Assembly (NCBI GenBank): GCA_954871525.1
Contig: OX940868.1
Location: 21,199,056-21,263,055 of the forward strand
Length of the DNA: 64,000 nt
Direction of reading: 5' to 3'
Source: Parietaria judaica
Lineage: Eukaryota > Streptophyta > Magnoliopsida > Rosales > Urticaceae
Below, in pieces: positions 11,821-25,131 of this stretch (the first letter of the stretch is position 1; each line of letters opens with the position of its first letter). The position numbers and the translations under genes are program-made. The notes under the pieces were generated by a model. That model worked only from the letters and a program-made list of their open reading frames with translations. It ran no database searches and was not told the origin of the DNA.

Positions 11821-12697
11821 CACGTGGCAGCGCTTCCTCCTCTCTCAACCTGCCACGTGGCATGAAAGCAGGCACACAAAATTATTGGCGTTCATGGGTA
11901 TCGAACACACGCCCTAGTTCGAACCCGCGGAGGCTCTCAGCCACACAACCACCATCACATCCTGTTGTGCGACTGGACATTTAAATATTTCTATAAAGAA
12001 TCTATACAAATATTATAACATGCAACAATGTTACATTCAACATATAATTAGACTCCCATTAAAATATATATATATAATTAGACTTATAAAATGTAATATG
12101 TAAAAGTGTATTAAAATTTAATTCAATATAAATTATTCATATTAAAGTGGATGATATATTTTTAAATAATAAAATAAGATTATACTAAATAATTTATATG
12201 TTACATTTATAAATTATAATTATATAATAAAACGTGTAAAAATATGATAAAATTACATTCCATGTAAATTACTCATAATAAATTGAATGAAATAAAATAA
12301 TATTTTTAAAATTTAAAATAAGATTATGCTAGATAAATTATAAATTACATTTATAAATTAGATCATATTCAAAATGTGTATATAAATATATTATTTTTAC
12401 ATATATATATATATATAAATTGTCTAATACATTCTACTCTACGTAGTCATTAGTTATATAAATATTTAACTCTACCTTAGTAAGCTAAGATTCTAAATAG
12501 CTTGGTGGTTGAATGTAAAGATGTGGCTTGCGAGGTCGTTGGATCGAAACCCACTAATGTCATTAGTTTTGTATACATGCCACGTGGCAGGTTGAGAGAG
12601 GAGGAAGCATTGCCACGTGGCAGCGTGAGATGGAGAGGAGGGAGTGTGGGCCCGAAAAAAAGAAAAAAAATTTAAAAAATATGTGGCATGCCACGTG
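11821..12697. promoter_or_regulatory. Cluster of five CACGTG (G-box) cores inside the Mutator-like element
   Basis: CACGTG at 11821-11826, 11854-11859, 12581-12586, 12614-12619 and 12692-12697. Four of them sit within the full palindrome TGCCACGTGGCA. The two outer pairs mirror each other because they lie in the inverted arms. G-box/ABRE cores bind plant bZIP and bHLH factors. Whether these are used here is unknown. Confidence 0.6.
12497..12560 (+). repeat. tRNA-like (Pol III A/B box) segment in the Mutator-like element
   Basis: TAGCTTGGTGG (A-box-like, about 12498) and GGATCGAAACCC (B-box-like, 12541-12552) are spaced as in a tRNA or SINE head. An inverted, diverged counterpart is in the left arm (about 11887-11960, minus strand, with TGTTCGATACCC and GGGTTCGAAC). 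No cloverleaf with a CCA-ready acceptor stem could be built, so this is not called a tRNA gene. It may be a captured SINE or tRNA fragment. Confidence 0.4.
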
Positions 12698-13396
12698 GGC
12701 GTCCGCGTGGTGGTCAACCGTGCCACGTCATCCGTTGACTAACAGTGTCAAGATTAATTAGATGGAAATTATTTCGAAACATACTTAAGGAACATTAGAT
12801 ACTATTGCCAACATTAAATCGCATTGGCTACATAAACGTCCAAATGGTCACAAGTTGGCTACTTTTGCCGCAAATTACCCTATTTAATAAATACAAGATA
12901 TAATTGTATACAACAAACATATATGTAACTTAAATATGTAGGTGAAATGTATAATATTAAGTCAAATTATTATGTCAAGTTAATATGTATGTTTATTAAG
13001 TGTGTAATATTAAGTGAATATGCATGTTAATTGTATATGTATGTTAACAAATTTAGTATTAGTTAAAGTGTATAATATTAAATGAATATGTATATTAAGT
13101 GTATATGTATGTTAGGTGAAGTTAATGTGTTAGTGTTATTGTGTTTGCCGAAAGTTTAATTGGTATTTTTGCCGAAATTTACCAAAAATATGATTTTTTG
13201 CGAAATTCCAACCATAGTTCGCAAATTTTACACACAAAAACGACAAGAGAATTTCCACCCCGTGCCCATGCGAATTTCGCGAAAAATGTTAAAACGACAT
13301 AGAAAAGACACGAATTTCTAACCGCATATCTCCGAAAAACGAATTTCCATCGAATTTCCATGCGAAATTCGCAAAATTTTATACCATGGTATAACC

Positions 13397-13402
13397 ATAT
13401 AA

Positions 13403-13452
<50 letters not shown>

Positions 13453-13950
13453 AGGAGTGGCTTCGGTCCAAAAATCGGGCATTTTGTGTGTGAAAATTAA
13501 AAATAAAAAATCCGTCTTCTGAACCAGGAGTTAGCAATTTTATGGCAGGAATGTAGAAGTTTTAGATATTTGTATTTATTTTTACAGATTTTATTTAATT
13601 ATTATTATTTGATATGAATATGTATATATATTTAATGTTTCATCTATTTAAAAAAAAAAATCGTGATGAAAAATTGTTGAAAATTCACTTAAAAAAATAA
13701 ATTTATTAAAAGACCAAATCCGGAGCAGGACTCGAATTTGATAAACAAAAAAAAAAGGTCTAGTTTTACTATAAAAAAAAATGGTATAAGTACTCAATCT
13801 TAGTTATGCCAAGTGTGCTAACATATTTTTAATATATTCATTTAGTTGCAAGGCAATAGTACTTAACTAGATACATCATACATGTACATCTCAAATTTAA
13901 CAATAAATAAATAAATAATAATAACTAACTTTTTAAAAATTAATCGTACA
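13397..13950. other. AT-rich spacer with an (AT)n microsatellite
   Basis: About 40 bases of pure (AT)n lie at 13406-13447. The remainder is AT-rich without coding or recognisable repeat structure. Confidence 0.6.
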
Positions 13951-13958
13951 CGTACACA

Positions 13959-15013
13959 CACTGGCGAAGCCACTTGGTGGCTAGTGGGGGCGACCACCTC
14001 CACTTGCCGGTCTAAGTTTATTTCCAAAAATTTGAGTTCCCCCCCTCAAAATTTTAGTTAGAAACATGAATAGTTAGGATTTTGATTCACTTATACTCTT
14101 TGAGAGCGTATAGCCAAGAAACATGAATAGTGGCTGAAAAATGGTATGCTGCTAATGAAAATTTCATTTAAGGTCATTTGGCAAAATTGCCGCTTATTTT
14201 TCTTTAGATAATCACAACTTTATATTTCTATTTTTTTTTGCGTACATGTATCCTCGTTCTTCACGGTATCTTTGCATGTGTAAATTTCTCTTTGATGATA
14301 AGCGACACTTGAATTCCTAAATAAAGAATAGAAATTTTACGAAATGACCATTTTTGTGTCAAACCTTTTAAAAAATGCCCATTCCCGAGAGTAACAAATA
14401 CACACAATGGGTAGTTCTTAAAAAAAGTTTGACACAAAATGGGCATTTCGTTCATTTACCCATAAAAGAAATCTATATGGAAGAAAAAAGACTCTTTGGT
14501 TTTAAAACGATGCAAGTAGTGTTAAAATTGAAAACAAAAAATAGTGATTCATTGTTGAGCTCAATATTATCTTGTTGACGACATCGTTAACTAAATTTTC
14601 ATTAGGCGAATATCTTTTTAAGTAGTTTTGTAGAGGTTTCGTTTATTATTTTCAATCTTTTCTATATATTTAGTTTGGATTTCGGTATTTGTTTCGTTTT
14701 TAACTTTTGGCTAGCCAACTCATGTATATACGCAGCTTTTAATAAAAAAAAAAACATTCACTTTTTAAGACTAACATATATTAACAACAAATTTAGGAGA
14801 AGGGCCTTAAAATTTATTAATTCATATTATTTAGAATAGTGTAGAACATGTTTTAAATTTCTGATACATCAAATTGTATTGCTAGATGACGTTAAAATTT
14901 ATGTTTTCCTAGGCCTTTCATTTTTAAAGCCGACTCTAATGACAACAACCCTATAAAGAGACGCTTAAACATTATTTTTCGCCCTCTTATAATAATTCAT
15001 GACTTCGCTCCCG
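13959..15013. mobile_element. hAT-type element (CACTGGCGAAGCC end)
   Basis: Left end CACTGGCGAAGCCAC; right end, read inward, CGGGAGCGAAGTCATG. A perfect 8-bp direct repeat CGTACACA lies outside (13951-13958 and 15014-15021). The ends are diverged relatives of the CAGTGGCGGAGCC elements at 27563 and 57144. A small foldback is nested at 14339-14451. No transposase. Confidence 0.75.
14339..14451. mobile_element. Small foldback element (ACGAAATG ends)
   Basis: ACGAAATGACCATTTTTGTG at the left and the complement ACGAAATGCCCATTTTGTG at the right pair along about 45 bases, with a short loop. The copy at 20143-20259 and the degraded one at 38584-38697 share the ends and the internal GTTTGACACAAA / AATGGGTAG phrases. 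No target duplication is clear, so the class is unassigned. Confidence 0.6.
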
Positions 15014-15021
15014 CGTACACA

Positions 15022-15272
15022 TATCCCTTGTTTAACGAATCTTAACAACACCTTCTCAAAAGTGTACCTAACAATACTTTATAATCTTGAGTCTATCATC
15101 GCTAATAAAAGAAATTAGAATCTATTGACCGGGACGCATTATTCGATACTTATACCGCAAATATCTGAAACTCACAATCAAAATGAAATTAAACTCCATA
15201 GAAAAATGCCTTAATGAAAAACACGTCACTGACAAATGTCGAACCATAAAGATCTCTATATATGTAATGATG

Positions 15273-15303
<31 letters not shown>

Positions 15304-15573
15304 TTATCGTGCTGGTTCTTGAAACGGCGAAAAGTCTGTTTCATCTCACGGACATTGAGCTCGAAAGGCTTCTTCGAAGCTCAAAAAAGGTTCGAGTATG
15401 GGCACTCACAACTCACAAGACCAGACCTTTACACGAACCCCATTAATGGCTTCCATCCAAAACAACTAAACCAACCTCCCTCTCCATTACCTCCATGATC
15501 CCAGAAGAAGAGAGAAGAAAGCCATAGCGAAGCCCTTCTCATCCAGGTCTCGAGCTTTTCCTTCCGGGCATCA
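15022..15573. other. Upstream region and 5' leader of the MAP kinase gene
   Basis: An (AT)n tract lies at about 15280-15301. The transcribed leader probably covers roughly the last 150-200 bases, which are C/T/A-rich with CTCCATTACC and GAAGAAGAGAGAAG. No obvious TATA box at the right spacing could be singled out. Confidence 0.4.
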
Positions 15574-18171
<2,598 letters not shown>

Positions 18172-18554
18172 AATACCCTCCTTCCTCCCTGACCCGCTTT
18201 TTATTATATGGTGTAGAATATATAATACATAAATATATATATATTCTGTAAATGGTGTATTGTTGGGATTATAGGAATAGCTCTAGAGATTGTTTCACTC
18301 ATGACTTTGAGTTCAGATTATAATTAATATGCAATTATTTGCTGACTCAGTAATTAGCAAGCTCTATCTGTTTAGAGTTGCTCTTATAAGTGTGTGATCA
18401 TTTTGGTGGCTATTATTATTAATAATTATGGCTTCAAAGGACAATAAAGGATGCCAACTTTATTCTGAATTATGACGTCAGAAGTTGATTATGGTTGTTG
18501 ACTTTTCGTTGAAAATTATTGGTTCATGATTATGCTTTTTTTTTTTGGGTCCAA
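18172..18554. other. 3' flank of the MAP kinase gene
   Basis: AT-rich. Contains the probable 3' untranslated region, with ATAAATATATATA-type runs near 18230 that could serve for polyadenylation. Nothing else recognised. Confidence 0.4.
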
Positions 18555-19672
18555 TAACCGGAATTTGCGATTTTTCATGAAAATTTCGATTGATTTTTGT
18601 TTTTCGAGGATATGCGAAAAGAAAATCCAGTTATTTCATTGTGTTTTATTAAATTTCGCAAAATTTATCGGGAAAATAGTTGGAATTTCAAATTTTGTGA
18701 GTAAAAATTGCGAAAATTTGTTGGAATTTTGCTAAAACACCTCACCTCACCTCGCCACGTTTGGCCGGACGGTGAAAGTGTGGTGGTGCGTCTGTGTGAG
18801 TCTTATCTCATCTACAAAATCCTATGACCCAAAGGCCCAAGCTTTTTATAATGCCTCAGCTGCTCAATCGAATCAACGACTGTCCCCACAGGCCAACACG
18901 AGTCTTTTCAGCGTGCTTTGTCCTCACTCGCACGCTTCCCGAAAACTTCGCAGGAGGTCACGCATCTCAGGATTGCTCCAAAGCCAAACACGCTTAACTT
19001 TGGAGTTCCTATGAACGGGCTACCGAAAAGAAGATGCATCATGTTGACATAGGTAGTACCAATCAATTATTTTTAAGCCTCTTCGACCATACAATCCCAT
19101 ACCTGTATGATCTCCGATAACTGTGCAGTCCCATACATGCACAGTCTCGGGAACATCCCATCAACATATCCCCTTGCCCAGGCGATGTGGGACTGCACAG
19201 CTTACCCGGTCTTGCCCTCGTGGCTCACGGGATTAGTGACTGTCACACTTTTATCCTTATTCTATGGTATATAAACCATTCCAAAGTATTGTAATCACAC
19301 TTAACATACATATTCATTTCACTTAATAGTTTGACTTAATATTATACACTTCAACCAATAAAGTGATTTAATATTATATATTTCACTTACATATTTATGT
19401 TACAAATGTGTTTTGTTGCATACAATTATGTCTTATATTTATTAAATATGTAGTTTTGAACCTATATAAGTATGTTGCTTAAATACTCAATTTTTTTTCT
19501 TGAGAATATCCGTCGAAAACCCCATCGGTATGCGGTATGCCCAAGAAAAAAGTGTGGTATATTCAGCATGTGGCATGCCCTATTTTTACGATTTACCCAT
19601 CGGCATACCCATCGACAAACGATATATCCGTAAAATGAAAAATGCGAAACGACATTCCTGGTCTCGATTACT
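18555..19672 (-). mobile_element. hAT-like repeat (copy B), inverted and degraded
   Basis: 19500-19672 is the reverse complement of the left end of copies A and C (TTTTACGGATATATCG, GCGAAACGACAT). 18555-18740 matches their right end in reverse (GGAATTTGCGA, AAATTTCGC). 19260-19480 matches the AT-rich core. The middle (18760-18850, with CAAAATCCTATGACCCAAAG) is shared with copy D at 50205-50240 instead. The termini are worn, so no target duplication is readable. Confidence 0.65.
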
Positions 19673-19748
19673 GGTTTTTCATATAATTATTTATCATAAT
19701 TTTAGTTCTTGAAGTTTTATTCGAGCCTTCTTTCGAAGTATTATTTGA

Positions 19749-19962
19749 TTTTTTTTTTTTTGAATCGGGTGGCACTATCGGCCAAGGTTATAATGCACTC
19801 TCGCATGACTTAGATATATTCAGTGTAAGAACAGGTGACACTATTGGCCAAATTTACAATAATGTAATGGGGGCACTCATTTTGAGTCTCATGAGGGTTT
19901 GAACCCATGACCTCTTGAATAGAGTAGTGGTGGAGTCACCACTTGGCCAAGCAAGTTTGGTT
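19749..19962 (-). mobile_element. tRNA-derived SINE with a 14-bp target-site duplication
   Basis: Read on the minus strand, it starts near 19962 with AACCAAACTTGCTTGGCCAA. It carries an A box (TGGCCAAGTGG) and a B box (GGTTCAAACCC) about 40 bases apart, and ends in a poly(A) tail (the T run at 19749-19761). GAAGTATTATTTGA is repeated exactly outside both ends (19735-19748 and 19963-19976), as expected for LINE-driven insertion. At 214 bp it is of normal SINE size. It does not encode protein. Confidence 0.9.
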
Positions 19963-19976
19963 GAAGTATTATTTGA

Positions 19977-20512
19977 ATTTTGAAGATTCAAATGTCATAT
20001 TTTTTTTTTGGGTGTTTTAAGAATTTCAAAAAATGGTGTAAGGAAATCTATTGTATATCCTTCAATTCTATAATATAAATATTCTAGAAATTCATACCGG
20101 TCCGGTTTCAGTCTATTTCCCAATTAAAAAAAGTGTTAATTAACGAAATATCTGTTTTGTGCAAACCTTTTTAAAAACTACCCAATACCCATTGTGGGTA
20201 GTTTTTAACACACAATGAGTAATTTTTTTAGAAGGTTTTACACAAAATGAGTATTTCGTACGTACACACAAAATCGCGCGTTACAAAATCTGGACCGAAC
20301 GGAAAAGGCCAAAAGCCCGGTACGCCATTGCACCTATATTATTTGTTTATGCATTTTGATGGAATTTGGTGGCTTTAGCTGAAAAATATGCTTGAATTTT
20401 TCTTAATTTCATATTATATAGCATATACTTAATGTAAATCGATCTTACTAAATATTAATGGCTTCCACATTTGCCATTAAACGTGTTAATCATGTTACAA
20501 GCATGTAAACAA
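19977..20512. other. Intergenic region downstream of the polygalacturonase-like gene
   Basis: Contains the foldback at 20143-20259 and, near 20400-20512, the likely 3' untranslated region of the minus-strand GH28 gene. No other feature. Confidence 0.45.
20143..20259. mobile_element. Small foldback element (ACGAAATA ends)
   Basis: ACGAAATATCTGTTTTGTGC at the left pairs with the complement of GCATTTCGT-type sequence at the right (ACACAAAATGAGTATTTCGT). The centre is ACCCAATACCCATTGTGGGT. Same family as 14339-14451. No clear TSD. Confidence 0.6.
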
Positions 20513-23500
20513 TTACATGGACTTCCTTCTGTAGACACACGTCTGCGCTCGGACGCAGTCAATAGGTAAAACATCAAGAGGGTAGCTGCAAGCCGCAGGC
20601 TCGCCGGCCCCGTCACCGGCCAGAGCCGGGCACGGCTTCGGCACGACCCCGCTCGACACCCCGGCCACGTCGGTGCAGCTCCACTGCACCTTCTTCGGCT
20701 TCCTTGCGAGCCCGATCGTCACGTTGGAGATGCATATCCCGGTGAACGTGTCGCCGGGGATCCCCTCCAGCCTGGCGGCCATCGTCACGTTCTCGGCCGT
20801 CACGTCCCGGTAGTTGATGTTCTCGATGACCGGGAATGCATTCCGGTCGTAACCATCGTCGGGGTGGGACCCGTAGTTGCCGGTCATCCAGAAGACCCAC
20901 TTCATGGTTTTCAGCGTCATGCCTTTAACGTAGATGTCCTTGACGAAGCCGCCACGGCCGATACCTGTCTTGATGCGGACGGCGGACTCGGTGTTGATAG
21001 CAGTGATGTCCTCTGCGCGGACGTCGCGGATCCCGCCCGACATCTCGCTGCCGAGGGCGATGGCGGCGGAGAAGGGGGAGATGCAGGTGAGGCGGCGGAT
21101 GATGAGCTGCTGCGTCGGCATGGCGAAGGCGATGCCGTACTGGTCCCACCCGCTCTTCACGGCGATGCAGTCATCGCCGGAGACGATGTAGCAGTCCTCG
21201 ATCCGGGTGTTAGTGCACGAGTCTGTCACAAATTGTAACAAACTTGTTGTGAACATTAATATAACTTGTGCGCATCACATCACATGAATTATTCGTAATG
21301 CTATTTTTTTCTTTCTCTATTTTATTGAGATTTTAATCTAGTTTCAAGTAAATCTAAACTACTAAATACGAAAAAGTGAAAAATAATAAATTCACAATTA
21401 GAATATCTGATTATGTATTTTTTTCAAAACCCGAATTTTCTAGTTCTATAATAGATTCACAATTAGAATATCTGATTATGTATTTTTTCAAAACCCGAAT
21501 TTTCTAATTCTGGATTAGCCAAATTGATAAAAAGAGAATCAGAAATCCGAATATTATAACATATATCTACCGTATTAATCTTGAGCATTGTATTCAAATT
21601 AAGCTCCACGAGAGCTAAATAGTACAAAGACTTTGTATCGTTCATGTTTGGAAGTAAAAATGATAAAAATATGGCAAATTAAGTAATTTGTTGTTCAATA
21701 GAAATAAATAATTTTGATAATTTGATTTATCTCAAGTAAAATATAACAAAGCAGAAAAATTAGAAGCATGTTTAGCTAAGACTAAGAGAATGACCTGGGT
21801 TGATGCCATCAGTGTTAGGAGATGTTACTGGAGCAAGAATTGTCAGGCTTTGAATTAGTACATTGCTGCAAATTTCACAATCCATAATTATAATCATAAT
21901 TAAATATTAATAGCAGATTAATATATATATATATATGGAGATATGGAGGGCGGGAGAAGTTCAAATGGGCGGGCAACAGGCGCCTATTGCCCACCATGAT
22001 CCGCCCCTCGCGGTTGCCTGCGCTCACGCTTTTATGCGGGCAAACACACAACTTGATGATATTATAAACAATTTAAGAGAATTATAAATAACTATAAAAA
22101 AAGAATTGGTTTTTTCTCGCCGGTGACCGGATCCGGGGCCTAGTCCTCTAGAAAAGGTGGGCCCATTTCGCCCAATCAATTTTTGTTACAGCAATGCAAA
22201 AAAAAAAAAAAAAAAAAAACCGATTAGACAGTGCTTTGGAAAGTGACACCGCGTCATAAGTTGAAACGGAAAAACCAAAGTACTCATGGCTTTGCCTAGA
22301 GGTCTCGTGATTTTAGCCAAATTTCATCATTTTAGGACCTCAAATTCACAATTTTCTTTTGGCTTATTTTGCAATTTTCCTATTTTTATTCTCACTAAAC
22401 AATTTTTTTATTACCTTTAAGTAAAGTTTCTCGTTTTGATTTCGGGAAGCTAGAACTTCATTTGTTCGTAATTCTCAGTTTTTATTTATGAAAAATTCAC
22501 TATTGTGATTAAGAGCATATTTTCGTTTTTCCTATAACCTGAGTCCACATAAAAAAAAGATTTGAGCAAAAAAACCGGGCACAAGCATCTCACAACCAAA
22601 CAAATTGCGGGAAGGGAATGGTTCACCGGCTTTGTTTGATTATATACCTGCAATAGACGGGGTGGACATTCCAAGACGGAGAATCGATCAAAGTAAGATT
22701 GGAAATTTGAATATTTTCCGAGAACAGGATTTCGATCAGGTACGGACGGGTGTACTGTAACTTCTTGCTACGAAATTTTTGCCACCACAGCTCGCCTTGA
22801 CCGTCGATCGTGCCATTGTCACCTGATAACATATAAAATGTTTCATTAATTCATATCATAAGCTTATATTTGAAAATAAATATGAATTAGAGATATAATA
22901 AAGAATGGAAGATTTTATTGTACCTGTAATTATGACGTCAGTGAGATTTGTTCCGGATATCAAACTGCTAAATCTTCCACCGTCGGTGTCGCGTCCTCGG
23001 CCGTACGACGGCAAGGGTTTGATCACCGGCCATTCACTCTCTTCCTACATAATTCACCTCAAGATAAAATTGAATTAGTGAGATACAAAACGCGACTCAA
23101 CCTTCTCGCATCTGAATGCATTTTAATATATATTGAAAATATATATATAAAAAAAAATCAAGAGCATAATTGCAGCAATTAAATTAAAAAATGGATAAAT
23201 AAATGCATGCCCTAATACTTACTTACAGATTAATTTTAAGTAATCCAAAATATAAACGACATGGAACAATAAGGGATATTTGTGACAATAATATCACAAA
23301 GTAATTTATTTTTTTTATAAGCAATATATTTTAAATTTAATTTATTTTGAAAAAGTACTAAAAGGCCAAAAAAGATTCTGCCGTAAAATCCAGTAAATAT
23401 TTTTATCATGACAAACGTTTCAAAAAAAAAATTAAAAAATAAATTTTTTGAATATACCGCATTAAAAAAACATTTTAATACTTTATTCTTTATACTAGTT

Positions 23501-24371
23501 TATATTTATAGTATTTGTGTGTTAAGTATCCCAAAAACAACATAATTACTTGGGCCATAATCCACGTCATTCTCATCACGGATACCCGTGAATCCCGACA
23601 TGGCCCACTAGTCACGGGTTGAATATGGGCCCACATTATTCCAGAATAGAGAGTAGACCACCTAATTTGATCTCAATAGATATACAATATTTATTTACTG
23701 TTATAAATATTTATTAAGTGTACCAAACTATAAGTAAGAACCAATCAATTTACAGGCGGTGGATCAAATTGCCGTGTCAACAGTTATAACAAACCATTCA
23801 ACATTCAAGAAATGTCGTTTCCAACATATGCATATGCATGTTTATATAGTATAATATAACAAACCAATTTGGAGTTTTATTTGACTCCCATGATAGCATA
23901 GTATATCACTAAATTTTTGCAAAGCTTAATGTTTACTTTAAAAAAAATAAATTAGAAAAAGACATGTTTATTAGCTTATGGAATTTAATTAGATTTTATA
24001 ACCTGGGAGCCAAGGAGGACGGCGTCTCTGTGAAGGAAGAGAGTGAAGTGGCTCGTCACGTTGAAGCTTCCAGTCAGCCATCTCCCCGGCGGCACGAGCA
24101 GCATCGACCCTCCGATCGACGAGAACTGGCTCAGATGCTCAATCGCCGCCGCGAAGGCCTTCGTGTTCGACGTTACCCCGTCCCCGACTCCGCCGAAGTC
24201 CACCACTGAAGCGCTGTGTGCCCGGCAGTTAATGGCCGAGTACTCGAAGCTCTCGATCACGCCCTCGTGCCTCCTCGCCTTTCGGGCTTCGGCCACGCAG
24301 CTGTTTGCGCTCAATGAGAGCAGCACCAGAGCTAGAACAGCTAATGTTCGGACTTTTCCCATTTCAACCAT
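20513..24371 (-). CDS. Polygalacturonase-like protein (glycoside hydrolase family 28), 5 exons, 481 aa
   Basis: Secreted pectin-modifying enzyme family acting in the cell wall. Exons: 24371-24003, 23044-22924, 22822-22648, 21865-21795 and 21222-20513, GT-AG with a continuous frame. Visible: a hydrophobic signal peptide (about residues 7-28), the GH28 motif NTDG (239-242, encoded by the 71-nt exon 4), GDDC with both catalytic aspartates (262-263), and RIK (328-330). The third canonical motif, GHG, is replaced by GSEMSGG (303-309). This replacement is usual in the plant 'probable polygalacturonase' branch, so catalysis on homogalacturonan cannot be assumed. Length is normal for that branch. A TATA-like run lies about 150 bases upstream. 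Intron 4 carries a tandem duplication, and intron 3 a patch of foreign-looking GC-rich DNA and a 20-base A run (22200-22219). Confidence 0.93.
21391..21515 (+). repeat. Tandem duplication of about 62 bp in GH28 intron 4
   Basis: TTCACAATTAGAATATCTGA... runs through CAAAACCCGAATTTTCTA and is repeated head to tail (from about 21391 and again from about 21452) with very few differences. It is therefore a recent slippage or unequal-exchange event inside the intron. No effect on coding is visible. Confidence 0.75.
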
Positions 24372-24518
24372 CTAGTATATAGATTCACATACATTAAAAT
24401 ACACTCATATATATATATATATATATAAAATACAAAATGCACATGAACAAGGGGTTCACCTGTGTTGATCTTGACTGGTTGTAATCTGTGTTTGTTTTCC
24501 TGAAGAGGGTTTTGAAGA

Positions 24519-24527
24519 ATATATATA
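24519..24527 (-). promoter_or_regulatory. TATA-like element of the GH28 gene
   Basis: TATATATAT on the minus strand, about 150 bases upstream of the GH28 start codon and followed by TCTTCAAAACC. A second AT run lies nearer the gene (24409-24426), so which one is used is uncertain. Confidence 0.4.
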
Positions 24528-25096
24528 GAGACAGAACACTGAGTGTATATATAATATAATATTTAATTTTTTTTTTTTTACCATTGTAGGCTTTTTTCCT
24601 ACTCTATCGAAGTCACATACGTTATAGGTCGAGTTTTCTTATAAGTTAAAAAAATAGCCACCATACACTATTGTTTGACTTGTAAGGGTAGGAATGTTTG
24701 ACTATAATTAATGTGATTAATTGAATAATTAGTCAAACGTTACCCATAGTCGGACTACCCGGCTGATTCCGAGTGGGTGCGGGTTCACAATGCCCACTGC
24801 CTGTTTTCCCCAAAATTCTAACGGGCAGCGATCGCCCGTGTCCACAAATAGATGGATTGTTTAAAAAATTATGAGCATTGGGAAAAAGAAAAAGAAAAAC
24901 ATTTCGACAAATTGCTCGTCTTTGAAATGCTAGGACAAGTGGATTTTGCCGGCCCGAGATCGACCCCGGGGAAATTGCCCGAAGGCAAGATAAACGCCTG
25001 AAGGACGGACCACTCATATGTTTTTGACTAAATACACTAAGTTGCTTGTGTATTGCGACGTGAGTGTTTGAACTAAAAAGAGCATTATATCAGCTC

Positions 25097-25131
<35 letters not shown>

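Larger units (their letters stand above)
11631..12880. mobile_element. Mutator-like element with about 130-bp TIRs and a perfect 9-bp TSD
   Basis: The left arm (11631-11760, GGGTAATTTGCGACAAAAGT...) and the right arm (complement of 12755-12880, GGGTAATTTGCGGCAAAAGT...) are long imperfect inverted repeats. TATTTAATA is repeated exactly on both sides (11622-11630 and 12881-12889). The 9-bp duplication and long TIRs are the hallmark of TIR-MULEs. It sits inside the hAT-like copy A, and the related copy at 47446 has the single uninterrupted site at 47676-47684. There is no MURA frame. The interior holds five CACGTG cores and tRNA-like segments, described separately. Confidence 0.92.
11413..13388. 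mobile_element. hAT-like repeat (copy A), interrupted by a Mutator-like element
   Basis: Left end CAAGGTTTAAAATTCCGC; right end, read inward, CATGGTATAAAATTTTGCG. The flanking 8-bp repeat is CTATAACC/GTATAACC (11405-11412 and 13389-13396, 7 of 8 identical). Removing the inserted Mutator-like element and one 9-bp duplication leaves about 717 bp. Close relatives are at 47446-48324 (same orientation), 49901-50716 and 18555-19672 (inverted). The interior has strings of GTATAATATTAAGTGAATATG-type sequence and no transposase. Confidence 0.8.

Noticed and set aside
12497..12560. Possible functional tRNA gene
   Set aside because: A and B box wording is present, but no full cloverleaf or acceptor stem could be formed.
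24733..25017. 94-codon minus-strand frame
   Set aside because: Low-complexity, Cys/Arg/Pro-mixed sequence with no domain; probable decayed transposon.
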